Of a DNA stretch of 64,000 nt, positions 23,985-32,119 are shown one piece after another. The position numbers were made by a program, and so were the translations under genes. The notes beneath the pieces are model-generated. The model had not been told where the DNA came from. It did not search any database and worked only from the letters and a program-made list of their open reading frames with translations. Numbering within the stretch: the stretch's first letter is position 1; every line of letters starts with the position of its first letter. The stretch is from Aedoeadaptatus ivorii (GTDB lineage Bacteria; Bacillota; Clostridia; Tissierellales; Peptoniphilaceae), in contig NZ_JAUSWF010000001.1 of the NCBI RefSeq assembly GCF_030815095.1, positions 62,001 to 126,000 on the forward strand, written 5' to 3'.

Positions 23985-24182
23985 ATGAGCGAAGAATTGA
24001 AGGAAGAAACAGGAGTCGACGAACAGACGGCTCAAGAAAACAACGATCGCGAACCGGAAGAGAAGAAGGATTCGAAATGGGTGAATTCGGCGTTTAGCCG
24101 GTCGTTGGTAAACAGCTTTTTAATGCCCAGATTTTGTTGTGTTGCAATCTTAAACAATCAAATCTTCAAATTTAATTTCTGA
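23985..24182 (+). pseudogene. Truncated phage scaffold-like protein
   Basis: The frame begins MSEELKEETGVDEQTAQEN, a Glu/Lys-rich start typical of phage scaffold proteins that follow the minor head gene, behind GGGAGGCAGAC. After about residue 44 (SRSLVNSF) the character changes to an unrelated hydrophobic tail ending at 24182. The change falls at the 10-bp repeat at 24117-24126, so the last 20 residues are probably read from host DNA beyond the prophage remnant. Major capsid, tail and lysis genes are absent. Confidence 0.55.
24117..24126. repeat. Right copy of the 10-bp direct repeat at the prophage remnant boundary
   Basis: TTTTTAATGC, the same as at 18543-18552. It lies where the scaffold frame loses phage character. 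The host-like gene context resumes to the right with the RelBE-type pair and the DUF898-like gene. Confidence 0.4.
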
Positions 24183-24193
24183 CGTGTTACAAT
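24165..24193 (+). promoter_or_regulatory. Promoter of the RelBE-type pair
   Basis: -35 TTCAAA, 17-bp spacer, -10 TACAAT. The -10 lies within the palindrome at 24185-24199, which would allow autorepression. Confidence 0.5.
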
Positions 24194-24199
24194 GTAACA
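24185..24199. promoter_or_regulatory. Operator palindrome TGTTAC-AAT-GTAACA
   Basis: A perfect inverted repeat of 6 bp arms with a 3-base centre, 14 bp upstream of the antitoxin start codon, in the expected place for binding by a ribbon-helix-helix antitoxin. Confidence 0.65.
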
Positions 24200-24213
24200 T
24201 AAGGAGGGAGGAT

Positions 24214-24432
24214 ATGGAAACAATTACTATCCGCGTAAAATCAAGGGACAAAGCACTTTTCAAGCGAGTCTCGAAAGAAAAGAACAAATCGATTTCGAAT
24301 TGGGCCAGAGAGACGCTACTTTCCTCCATAGAGGATGAATACGATGTAGGCATCGTGGAAGAGTATCTCAAGAATAAGGATTCTATGAAGTTCTATACCG
24401 CCGATGAGGTCGATAAAGAGTTAGAAAGATGA
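24214..24432 (+). CDS. RelB-like ribbon-helix-helix antitoxin
   Basis: A 72-residue protein starting METITIRVKSRDKALFKRV, the short beta strand and helices of a ribbon-helix-helix DNA-binding domain (SISNWARETLLSS follows). The acidic C-terminal half (EEYLKNKDSMKFYTADEVD) would wrap the toxin. ATG 24214 follows GGAGGGAGGAT; an earlier start would cross the operator. Its last bases overlap the toxin gene as ATGA. It should neutralise the downstream toxin and repress the promoter. Confidence 0.85.
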   Translation: METITIRVKSRDKALFKRVSKEKNKSISNWARETLLSSIEDEYDVGIVEEYLKNKDSMKFYTADEVDKELER

Positions 24433-24695
24433 GTTATACACTTATCTACTCCGAGCAGTCTCTGCGGCAGCTAAAGAAGCTCGACAAAGCTGTTTCCACT
24501 CGAATACGAAAGTATCTGCGTAAGATTGAAAGCTTAGAAGAACCCAGGTATAGAGGAAAGGCGCTATCCCAAAACTTGCGAGGATTTTGGCGGTATAGGG
24601 TCGGGGATTATCGAATCCTATGTGAGATCGACGACAACAAGTTGATTATCGTGGCAATCGACATCGAGCATCGAAAAAAGATTTACAAGAAATAA
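24429..24695 (+). CDS. RelE/ParE family toxin
   Basis: An 88-residue toxin of the RelE/ParE fold: YTLIYSEQSLRQLKKLDKAV at the start, the central GKALSQNLRGFWRYRVGDYRILCEI, and the basic end IEHRKKIYKK. The conserved arginines and the C-terminal basic tail are those used by RelE-type ribosome-dependent nucleases. It overlaps the antitoxin by 4 bp and is followed by a perfect palindromic terminator. It sits at the edge of the prophage remnant, where such modules often stabilise mobile DNA. Confidence 0.88.
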   Translation: MSYTLIYSEQSLRQLKKLDKAVSTRIRKYLRKIESLEEPRYRGKALSQNLRGFWRYRVGDYRILCEIDDNKLIIVAIDIEHRKKIYKK

Positions 24696-24722
24696 AGCAC
24701 CCGGCGCCGGGTGCTTTTTTGT
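24696..24722 (+). terminator. Terminator after the RelE toxin (bidirectional)
   Basis: AAGCACCCGGC and GCCGGGTGCTT form a perfect stem, followed by T residues. It also faces the convergent DUF898-like gene. Confidence 0.9.
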
Positions 24723-24742
24723 TGCCCAAATCGATGAAGGCA

Positions 24743-25063
24743 TTAATATTCGTATTCGAGATGTTTCGTCTTCCACTTGATCAACGCGAGATTGACCCAA
24801 AATCCATAAATGCCGAAGGTGATTACGGTGAGCAGAAGCCACTTTACCCATTGGCCGAATAGGCCCATGGCGGTGCCGGTAAAGCGGAGTCGTCTGCCTT
24901 CGATCACCGTATGTCTCGCTTCGTAATTATAGATCAGGGTAAAGGCCCAGGGGGCGGCGAGGCCAAATGTCAGGCCGCAGACGATTGCGCCAAGAATCTT
25001 TAAGCCGATCAGTTCGAGCAAGCCGCCATCGAAGTATGAGGCAGCTTCAGGATAATATGCCAT
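24743..25063 (-). CDS. DUF898-like small membrane protein
   Basis: A 106-residue protein with two hydrophobic segments (about residues 17-45 and 72-95). The sequence between and around them (GRRLRFTGTAMGLFGQWVKW, then LLLTVITFGIYGFWVN) resembles DUF898/YjgN-type proteins, a family of unknown function in the cytoplasmic membrane. AAAGGAGAAATACAT precedes the ATG. It is a single gene facing the toxin. The 257 bases between it and polA carry no gene; they hold a TATAAT -10 box near 25296 and otherwise nothing recognisable. Confidence 0.72.
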   Translation of the reverse strand: MAYYPEAASYFDGGLLELIGLKILGAIVCGLTFGLAAPWAFTLIYNYEARHTVIEGRRLRFTGTAMGLFGQWVKWLLLTVITFGIYGFWVNLALIKWKTKHLEYEY

Positions 25064-25320
25064 ATGTATTTCTCCTTTTTACCGCGCCGAAACCGTACCG
25101 TATAGGATTGCACGACGGGATTTCGGCAGAGGGATATGTGAATGGGCAGACGAGATACGGCGAAGTCGATTTGCGGTACCGCCGCGCCTTTCCCCGATGA
25201 TTGTACGGGGTAGAGACATAAAAAACAAGGGGAATTGCAAAAGCAAAGAATGCCGGGGATTTCTTTTCATCGATCCTTCGCGACGCGCCGAACTCGTGTA
25301 TAATGATCGAAGGAGGGACT

Positions 25321-27957
25321 ATGAATCGAGATACTGTATTAGTAATAGATGGAAGCAGCTTGTTTTTTCGCGCGTTTTACGCCCTGCCGCTCTTAAAGAC
25401 CAAGCGGGGGATGTATACGAATGCGGTCTACGGCTTTGTCTCTATGATGGAAAACGCCATCAAACGGATCGATCCGGGCTATGTTTTGGTCTGTTTCGAC
25501 CAAAAGGGACGCAACTTTCGCCATGCGCTCTACGACGCCTATAAGGGCACGCGGCAAAAGACGCCTTCGGAGCTGGATCAGCAGTGGCCGTATTTGATGA
25601 AGATTTTAGAGAAAATGCATATCAAGACCGCCGATTCGCCCGATTACGAGGCAGACGATTTAGCGGGCACGGTGGCGAAGATGGGAAAGTCGGCGGGAAA
25701 ATCGGTCTATCTGCTCACCGGCGACCGCGACTACTACCAGTTGGTCGAAGAGGATATCTTCGTGCTGATGACGAAGAAGGGAATCTCGGAGATGGAGGTC
25801 TTCGACGTGGCGCGGATCGGCGAGGAATACGGCCTTACGCCCGAGCAGTTGATCGACCTCAAGGGACTGATGGGCGACAGCAGCGACAATATCCCCGGCG
25901 TACCCGGCATCGGCGAAAAGACCGGCATCAAGCTCCTTACGGAATTTGAGACGCTCGAAAATATTTACGACAATCTCGACAAGGTCAGCGGCAAGAAGCG
26001 CCGCGAGAACTTGGAAGAAAATGTGCAGCAGGCGTTTTTGAGCAAAAAGCTCGGCACGATTATTACCGATATTCCGCTGGATTTGGAGCTGGCGGATATC
26101 GAGCGCAAGCCCTACGATATGGAAGGCCTACGCGATCTCTACAAGGAGTACGAGTTCTTCAGTCTGCTGAACCGCCTGCCTTCGGAAGAAGAGGACTTTC
26201 ACGAAGAAGCGACGCCGCTTCCCTTGGTCGATGCCGCAACAGCGGCGAAGGAGATGGTGGATCGGCAGCGGGTCTATGTGCATTTGGTCGCCGAAGAAAA
26301 GCCCTATGACGGTGGTACGCCGGATTATCTCCTCCTCTATACCGAGGATGCGGGCTGCATCGTAAAAGAACCCGATGCGAAGGCGTTTTCTGTGCTGCGA
26401 AGTCTTTGGGAGGATCCGAAAGTGACCCTACGGGGATCGGATCTCAAGGACCTCTTTCTCTATGCCTTTTCCTACGGCATCGACCTGAAGGGGGTCGACT
26501 TCGATACGGGAATCGCCGAATATTTGCTCGATCCCACCAAATCCAATTACGAAGCGGCGCATTTGATCGGCCTTTACGAAAATCGAGAGGTCAAGTCCAA
26601 AGCGGCGATTCTCGGAAAGGGAAAGAGCCGTATTGCGCCCGGCGAAGCGGAAGAAGACGTCGTGTTGTATTTGTCCGAATTGGCGCGCTTTTTGCCCCAT
26701 GTGATCGAAAAGCAAGAGGAAAAGCTGCGCACGCTGAATATGTGGGCACTCTTTTCAGAGGTCGAAATGCCCTTGGTCGAGGTCCTCGCCTCGATGGAAT
26801 ACGAGGGAATGTGTGTGGATGTCGAGGTCCTCGATGCGATCGGAGAGGATCTTTCTGCGCATATCACAGAGCTCACCGAGAGAATCTATGCATTTGCAGA
26901 AGAACCGTTCAATATCAACAGCACCAAGCAGCTGTCCGCCGTTCTGTTTGAAAAGCTGGGACTTACGCCGATCAAAAAGACCAAGACCGGCTACAGTACG
27001 GGGCAGGATGTGCTCGAAAAAATCCGCCACGAACACGAAATCGTCGATCTGATTTTGGCGTATCGCCAGTATACAAAGATTCAATCGACCTATGTCGAAG
27101 GCCTCAAGAGCGTTATATCCGATGACGGAAAGATCCACTCGGTCTTTCAACAGACCGTCGCCGCCACCGGACGCATTTCGTCCACGGAGCCGAATCTGCA
27201 GAATATTCCCATCAAGACCGAAATCGGGCGCAGCATTCGAAAAGCCTTTTATGCGGAAGAAGGCGCGCGCTTTATCGACGCGGACTATTCCCAGATCGAA
27301 CTGCGCATCCTCGCGCATATTTCGGGCGATCCGGTGATGCAACAGGCGTTTCGCGACGGAGCGGACATTCACCGCACCACCGCATCGCAGGTATTTCACG
27401 TCGCGCCCGATGCCGTCGATACCTTGATGCGATCCAGGGCGAAGGCGGTGAACTTCGGCATTGTCTACGGCATCAGCGACTACGGACTTTCGCAGGATCT
27501 CGACATTCCGCGGAAGGAAGCAAAGACCTATATCGACAACTATCTGGAGAAGTTCAGCGGCGTGCGCCGTTTTATGGAAGAGATCGTCGAGACGGGAAAG
27601 GCGCAGGGCTATGTGGAAACCCTATTTCACCGCCGGCGATATATCCCGGAGCTTTCCGCCAAGAACTTCAGTGTGCGTTCCTTCGGCGAACGCATCGCCC
27701 TCAATATGCCGATCCAGGGGACGGCGGCGGATATGATCAAAAAAGCGATGGTCGAAGTATATTTCCGGTTGAAGGAAGAGGGCCTCGCGGCAAAGCTGCT
27801 CTTACAGGTGCACGACGAATTGATTCTCAGCGCACCGGCATCGGAAGAGGCGCGCGTCAAGGCGCTGTTGGTACGCATTATGGAAGAGGCGCTGCCGCTC
27901 GATGTGCCGGTCAAGGTGGATGTAGAGACAGGAGAGAATTGGTATGAAACAAAGTAA
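25321..27957 (+). CDS. polA: DNA polymerase I
   Basis: Repair and Okazaki-fragment polymerase, 878 residues. Residues 1-290 are the 5'-3' nuclease (VIDGSSLFFRAFYALP, VLVCFDQKGRNFRH, GLMGDSSDNIPGVPGIGEKT). Residues about 305-460 are a 3'-5' exonuclease fold in which the expected Asp-x-Glu of motif I is replaced (YVHLVAEEKP), so proofreading is probably lost, as in Bacillus Pol I. The polymerase domain has motif A DADYSQIELRILAH (about 653), motif B RAKAVNFGIVYGIS and motif C QVHDELILS (about 830). ATG 25321 follows GAAGGAGGGACT. It overlaps coaE by 14 bp. Confidence 0.97.
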   Translation: MNRDTVLVIDGSSLFFRAFYALPLLKTKRGMYTNAVYGFVSMMENAIKRIDPGYVLVCFDQKGRNFRHALYDAYKGTRQKTPSELDQQWPYLMKILEKMHIKTADSPDYEADDLAGTVAKMGKSAGKSVYLLTGDRDYYQLVEEDIFVLMTKKGISEMEVFDVARIGEEYGLTPEQLIDLKGLMGDSSDNIPGVPGIGEKTGIKLLTEFETLENIYDNLDKVSGKKRRENLEENVQQAFLSKKLGTIITDIPLDLELADIERKPYDMEGLRDLYKEYEFFSLLNRLPSEEEDFHEEATPLPLVDAATAAKEMVDRQRVYVHLVAEEKPYDGGTPDYLLLYTEDAGCIVKEPDAKAFSVLRSLWEDPKVTLRGSDLKDLFLYAFSYGIDLKGVDFDTGIAEYLLDPTKSNYEAAHLIGLYENREVKSKAAILGKGKSRIAPGEAEEDVVLYLSELARFLPHVIEKQEEKLRTLNMWALFSEVEMPLVEVLASMEYEGMCVDVEVLDAIGEDLSAHITELTERIYAFAEEPFNINSTKQLSAVLFEKLGLTPIKKTKTGYSTGQDVLEKIRHEHEIVDLILAYRQYTKIQSTYVEGLKSVISDDGKIHSVFQQTVAATGRISSTEPNLQNIPIKTEIGRSIRKAFYAEEGARFIDADYSQIELRILAHISGDPVMQQAFRDGADIHRTTASQVFHVAPDAVDTLMRSRAKAVNFGIVYGISDYGLSQDLDIPRKEAKTYIDNYLEKFSGVRRFMEEIVETGKAQGYVETLFHRRRYIPELSAKNFSVRSFGERIALNMPIQGTAADMIKKAMVEVYFRLKEEGLAAKLLLQVHDELILSAPASEEARVKALLVRIMEEALPLDVPVKVDVETGENWYETK

Positions 27958-28552
27958 AATCGGAATTACGGGGAGCATCGCATCGGGAAAAAGCATTCTT
28001 TCCGCCTATTTGGGCGGCTGGAATCTGCCGGTGATCGATGCGGATTTGATCGCGCGGGAATTGGTGGAGCCGGGTTCTGTCTATCTCGAAAAAATCGCCG
28101 AGACCTTCGGCGACGACGTGTTAGAATACGGTGCACTGAACCGCGAAAAGTTGGCGGAAGTCGTCTTTTCAGACGCGGCGAAGAGAAAGGCGCTCAATGC
28201 CATTTTGCACCCGCCGATTTACCGCGCCATGCTCGACCTTTCGAAGAACTTATACGGCCCGGTATTTTACGACATTCCGCTTTTAATCGAGAACCTCGAC
28301 GAAATGCGCGAAAACGGCCTGGTATTCGACGAAATATGGCTGTTGGACACAGACCCCGAGGTGCAGAAAAAGCGCCTGATGCAGCGGGACAATATCGACG
28401 AAGAATACGCCCTGCGAAAGATCGCCGCCCAAATGCCTTCGGAAGAAAAAAAGCAATACGCCACCCGGATCTTTGACAACTCCAAGGATCTCCTGCACCT
28501 GTATCACCAGGTAGACACCGCATTGGAGGCGCTGGGTATTGAAGGCGCGTAA
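27944..28552 (+). CDS. coaE: Dephospho-CoA kinase
   Basis: Last step of coenzyme A synthesis: phosphorylates dephospho-CoA at the 3'-hydroxyl. The 202-residue protein has the P-loop GSIASGKSILS (residues 8-18), the DADLIARELVEPG segment, the LNRE region near residue 60 and the lid RLMQRDNIDEEYA. It overlaps polA by 14 bp, the common polA-coaE arrangement in Firmicutes, and overlaps the next gene by 14 bp. Confidence 0.94.
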   Translation: MKQSKIGITGSIASGKSILSAYLGGWNLPVIDADLIARELVEPGSVYLEKIAETFGDDVLEYGALNREKLAEVVFSDAAKRKALNAILHPPIYRAMLDLSKNLYGPVFYDIPLLIENLDEMRENGLVFDEIWLLDTDPEVQKKRLMQRDNIDEEYALRKIAAQMPSEEKKQYATRIFDNSKDLLHLYHQVDTALEALGIEGA

Positions 28553-30200
28553 ATTTCTCGTCCTTCTGCTCTCTCTTTTGCTTCTGCTCGTCGGCTGCAG
28601 CGGCGGCCTGCGAAGCGCCAAAGAGATAGATTCGAAGGATCGACCCGTGGCCGAACGCAGGGAGGGGGGCACGCTTCACGTTCCGCTCACCAATATCGAT
28701 ACGCTGAACCCTTTGCTGACCGAAAACCAATCGTATTTTCAGCTCAGCAAATTGCTATACGATCAGCTCTTCGTCTTCGAGGGGAGTGGCAGAATGATTC
28801 CTTCTCTGGTAGAGCACGTGGAGGTTTCCAATGGGGGCAGGCGGGTGAGCTTGACCCTTCGCAAGGGGATTTTTTGGGAAGACGGCACGCCTCTAACCAC
28901 CAAAGACGTCGATGCGACCTTTCGGGCGATCAAGGCGATGGACGCCGAGGCGCCGTATCCCCGCATGATTCGCCATAGTGCCGGCGTGCGTTCGGCAAAG
29001 CCCCTCGCCGATATGATGCGGGCAGTGATCTTTGATGCGCGCAATATCGACTTCGAATTCGACCGACCCTACGGAAATTTTCGCGAAATGCTCGCCTTTC
29101 CCATCCTGCCGTCGCATTTGATGAGTACCGAAGATATGGCGGAAAAAGATGACTTTAAGGTGACGGGATCCGGCCCTTATATCTTTAAGAAATTCGAAAA
29201 AAACAAGAAAGTCTTTTTGGAAAAAAACCCCAACTACCACGGCAATCTTCCCTATGTCGACGAAATCGTGGGGATCATCCTCTCCGATCCGGCGGCAATT
29301 CGCCAGGCATACGAGGCGGAACAGATCGACCTCTGTGTGTTGGATGATTACACCTGGGACAAATACCGCGCGGGCCATCCCAAACGACTCGAACCCTTCG
29401 AGTCACAGCGCGTAGAGACGGTGTGCCTAAACACCGCCAATGCCAATCTTTCGGATCCCGCCCTCAGAAAAGCGTTGGACTTCGCCGTCAATAAGGGCAG
29501 AATTAGAGACAGCTTGTACCTTTCCCAGGGAACCATCGCTAACTTTTTCTTAAATCCCAAGATCTCCGGCGGTCTTTTTGCCAAAGAAGAAGCATATACC
29601 AGCACCGATGCCGCCGCCGAACTGTTGGACAAAGCCGGCTACAAAGACACAAATGGAGACGGCTACCGGGAAAAGCCGGGCGGCGCACCCCTCAGACTTT
29701 CGATCCTCGTCGACCCCGCCCACGAAAAAATGAAGACCGAAGCGGGCATGCTTAAAGACGACTGGGCAAAAATTGGCGTACAATGCGAGCTCAAGACGCT
29801 GGCGGTTCCTACGGAAGGAGAAGCGGAAGAAGGCGGGGACTTTCTTTCGACGGTAAAAAGCGGCGGCTATCAAATCGCCATAGTCGGTATGAACTTTTCC
29901 GCCGCACCGGATCTGGAGTCGGTGCTCCATTCCGCCTCTGTGGGGGAGATGAATCTTAGCCGATACGGCAATCCGGAAGCGGATCGAATATTGGAGAAGC
30001 TCGCCTTGACGCGCGGCGAAGACGAGCGCAGAGCCTTGGTGCAAGAGCTCTACGGCATCTTTCAAAAGGATACGCCCTATATCCCCATCCTATTTAAGCA
30101 AAAAGTGCTGATCAAGGGGGATCGAGTGCAGGGCATGCTCAGGCCCAATGTCTACAATGTCTACAATGGTATGGACGACGTGTATTTGTCCGAAGAATAA
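28539..30200 (+). CDS. Peptide/nickel-type ABC transporter substrate-binding lipoprotein (family 5)
   Basis: A 553-residue exported lipoprotein of the OppA/DppA family. The signal peptide is followed by lipobox LLVGC (about residues 18-22). The family signature HVEVSNGGRRVSLTLRKGIFW and EDGTPLTTKDVDATFRAI is near residues 90-125, with TGSGPYIFKKFE and LRKALDFAVNKGRI further on. TTG 28539 is the start, inside coaE. No permease or ATPase gene is nearby, so it either serves a transporter encoded elsewhere or is a lone receptor. Ligand unknown. Confidence 0.87.
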   Translation: MKARKFLVLLLSLLLLLVGCSGGLRSAKEIDSKDRPVAERREGGTLHVPLTNIDTLNPLLTENQSYFQLSKLLYDQLFVFEGSGRMIPSLVEHVEVSNGGRRVSLTLRKGIFWEDGTPLTTKDVDATFRAIKAMDAEAPYPRMIRHSAGVRSAKPLADMMRAVIFDARNIDFEFDRPYGNFREMLAFPILPSHLMSTEDMAEKDDFKVTGSGPYIFKKFEKNKKVFLEKNPNYHGNLPYVDEIVGIILSDPAAIRQAYEAEQIDLCVLDDYTWDKYRAGHPKRLEPFESQRVETVCLNTANANLSDPALRKALDFAVNKGRIRDSLYLSQGTIANFFLNPKISGGLFAKEEAYTSTDAAAELLDKAGYKDTNGDGYREKPGGAPLRLSILVDPAHEKMKTEAGMLKDDWAKIGVQCELKTLAVPTEGEAEEGGDFLSTVKSGGYQIAIVGMNFSAAPDLESVLHSASVGEMNLSRYGNPEADRILEKLALTRGEDERRALVQELYGIFQKDTPYIPILFKQKVLIKGDRVQGMLRPNVYNVYNGMDDVYLSEE

Positions 30201-30301
30201 ATAAGGCAAAATTCAACTTTGCATTTCGAAATCGATATGTTATAATAAGAGTCTCAGTTCACGAGAACGGAAGAAATTTTTCCCGATAATTTAAATTTGT
30301 G

Positions 30302-30330
30302 TTTACACACTGTAAGCACTGTGTTATAAT
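30302..30330 (+). promoter_or_regulatory. Promoter of tRNA-Leu(GAG)
   Basis: -35 TTTACA, 17-bp spacer, -10 TATAAT, 17 bp upstream of the tRNA. Confidence 0.85.
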
Positions 30331-30347
30331 TTATTATCGTGAGGCGA

Positions 30348-30434
30348 GCGGAGATGCTGGAATCGGCAGACAGGCATGTTTGAGGGGCATGTGTGAGTCA
30401 TCACGTGAGGGTTCAAGTCCCTTTCTCCGCACCA
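30348..30434 (+). tRNA. tRNA-Leu (anticodon GAG)
   Basis: An 87-base class II tRNA: acceptor GCGGAGA with TCTCCGC, D-arm with GGAATCGGCAGAC, anticodon loop TTGAGGG, long variable arm, T-arm GGGTTCAAGTCCC, and an encoded CCA. It has its own promoter and is nearly identical outside the anticodon arm to the next tRNA. Confidence 0.95.
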
Positions 30435-30479
30435 ACACAAAGCGGCGACGGAAAGCGAAAGCGCGTCGCCCTGCCAAAG

Positions 30480-30513
30480 GCGACCGGCAAGGTTCTTGTC
30501 GGTCGATTTCTTT
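30480..30513 (+). terminator. Terminator between the two tRNA-Leu genes
   Basis: CGACCGGCAAG and CTTGTCGGTCG form an 11-bp stem (one G-U pair) followed by a T-rich run, so each tRNA-Leu gene is a separate unit. Confidence 0.75.
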
Positions 30514-30548
30514 TGGCGATACCTACCGTGCGGATTTGTTAATCTTTA

Positions 30549-30577
30549 TTTACAGAAGGTAAAGTCCGTGTTATAAT
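30549..30577 (+). promoter_or_regulatory. Promoter of tRNA-Leu(CAG)
   Basis: -35 TTTACA, 17-bp spacer, -10 TATAAT, the same boxes and spacing as for the preceding tRNA-Leu. Confidence 0.85.
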
Positions 30578-30592
30578 GTTGAACGGTAATAG

Positions 30593-30679
30593 GCGGGGAT
30601 GCTGGAATCGGCAGACAGGCATGATTCAGGATCATGTGTGAGCAATCGCGTGAGGGTTCAAGTCCCTTTCCCCGCACCA
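30593..30679 (+). tRNA. tRNA-Leu (anticodon CAG)
   Basis: An 87-base class II tRNA: acceptor GCGGGGA with TCCCCGC, anticodon loop TTCAGGA, long variable arm, T-arm GGGTTCAAGTCCC and an encoded CCA. With the CAA and GAG genes it makes three leucine isoacceptors in the window. Confidence 0.95.
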
Positions 30680-30689
30680 AATCGCAGGA

Positions 30690-30719
30690 AAAAGAGCACT
30701 CTACGGAGTGCTCTTTTTT
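30690..30719 (+). terminator. Terminator after tRNA-Leu(CAG)
   Basis: AAAAAGAGCACTC, loop TACG, GAGTGCTCTTTTTTT. Confidence 0.9.
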
Positions 30720-30825
30720 TGTTTTATAATTTGCTTTCATATTCCGGAAGAAAAGCCATTGTTTCATTTTTTTTTGTGGTATGCTGATTGGACCGGTAGC
30801 ACTGTACTATGCGAAAGGAGATCCC

Positions 30826-31977
30826 ATGTATCCACAAAAGACACTCTCTCTGCTCGCCTTGGGCGCCGTTTGTCTATGCGCCGCACCGGCGACGGCTTGT
30901 GCCCAAGAAACGCCGCAGACCGTGCCGACGACAAATAATCATATGCGCGACGCGTCGGCAATAGCCGCAGAAGCGAACATCGACGTAAACGGAAACCAAA
31001 AGTCGACGCCGTCGTATGTGATCGGAGGCGAAAACTATTTGCGCATCCGCGATGCCGCACTGCTCTTAAAAGATACTGAATCGAAATTTTCGGTCGAATG
31101 GAATGCCGCGGATTCTGTGGTCGATGTCCAAAAAGGGGTGGCCTATGCCGAGGAGGCATCGCCCGAAAATCCCGTCGAACGGCCCGAACTATTGCCCGCA
31201 AGCCCCGTTCGAGAATCGGATAAGGGCGTAATCAAATTGCGCGGCTACCGTATCGGTGGCTACAATTACTATCGCCTGCGGGATATGGCGAAGGCATTCG
31301 CGTTTCAGATCGATTGCGATGCTGCGAATAAGATAGTAAGTATTCAAACCGATGATGGAAAAGCGAATGCAAATTCGACAAATGACGCTTCGTATCCCGC
31401 GCTGAGTTTCACCGAAACCGCCGACGCCTCCGACGAGATTGTGCGCGCAAAATTTATCGGCTACACCGATCCCTTTACCGTCACTCCGGAAAAAGGAAAC
31501 ACTCCGCGCGTATTTCGGGATGCAAAGTTTGAAGTGAAAGCGCGCTATAAGGGATCTGCCGAAGTCGGCGATGTTTTGTATGTCCGCACCGGGGTAAATG
31601 CCGCGCAGGATGGCGCGTTTTCTATCTCTACGGGAGACGACGAGATCCGGTTCGAGGGCGATATGCTTCTGTTTCTCGCAAAGCCCGCGCGCGACGGCTA
31701 TATCACCGACGAAGTGTATTGGGTGCCCGTCGCGGGTCCGATAGGGGTCTACAAGATCCAAAGCGATCGCGCGGAAAATATCGCGGATCCCGAAAAGTCC
31801 TTTGCCCTCGAATCCCTAGAGACTATCGATGCGAGCGTCGATCCGGAGGAATTGAGCCGGCAACAGATGCAAAGCAATTTCGAATCGGGCCGCATTACCG
31901 AGGACGAATACGACGCGTATCTGCGTTCTTTACAGGAGCCGATCCCCTACGCCGAAAAATCGGACATCCGCAAGTAA
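30826..31977 (+). CDS. Secreted protein with two stalk-type (copper-amine-oxidase N-like) repeats
   Basis: A 383-residue exported protein: a signal peptide of about 25 residues ending at a likely AxA site (ATACAQE). Two repeats of the stalk/copper-amine-oxidase N-terminal type follow, each with an I-G-G-x-N-Y-x-R-x-R-D pattern (GGENYLRIRDAALLL at about 67 and GGYNYYRLRDMAKAF at about 144). These repeats are common in Firmicute surface proteins. The C-terminal 190 residues form an unrecognised beta-rich domain. ATG 30826 follows GAAAGGAGATCCC. It stands alone between two terminators. Ligand and role unknown. Confidence 0.72.
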   Translation: MYPQKTLSLLALGAVCLCAAPATACAQETPQTVPTTNNHMRDASAIAAEANIDVNGNQKSTPSYVIGGENYLRIRDAALLLKDTESKFSVEWNAADSVVDVQKGVAYAEEASPENPVERPELLPASPVRESDKGVIKLRGYRIGGYNYYRLRDMAKAFAFQIDCDAANKIVSIQTDDGKANANSTNDASYPALSFTETADASDEIVRAKFIGYTDPFTVTPEKGNTPRVFRDAKFEVKARYKGSAEVGDVLYVRTGVNAAQDGAFSISTGDDEIRFEGDMLLFLAKPARDGYITDEVYWVPVAGPIGVYKIQSDRAENIADPEKSFALESLETIDASVDPEELSRQQMQSNFESGRITEDEYDAYLRSLQEPIPYAEKSDIRK

Positions 31978-32001
31978 AACGATATATCTTTATAAAACGA
32001 C

Positions 32002-32033
32002 GAAAGGAGATGCGCGCTGCATCTCCTTTTTAT
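32002..32033 (+). terminator. Terminator after the stalk-repeat protein gene
   Basis: AAAGGAGATGC, loop, GCATCTCCTTTTT about 25 bp after the stop codon. Confidence 0.85.
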
Positions 32034-32119
32034 ATCGGCAAAAAGAGGCCGCTCTGCCGATTGTAAAGCCTCAGCGGGGGTAAAACATAACAAGAGATAG
32101 GATGAGAAAGGAGTGAATT

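Noticed and set aside
24000..24750. Duplicate of the tRNA-Leu(CAA) 3' end as the right attachment site
   Set aside because: I looked for GGGTTCAAGTCCC and the acceptor end and found no copy; only the 10-bp repeat is shared.
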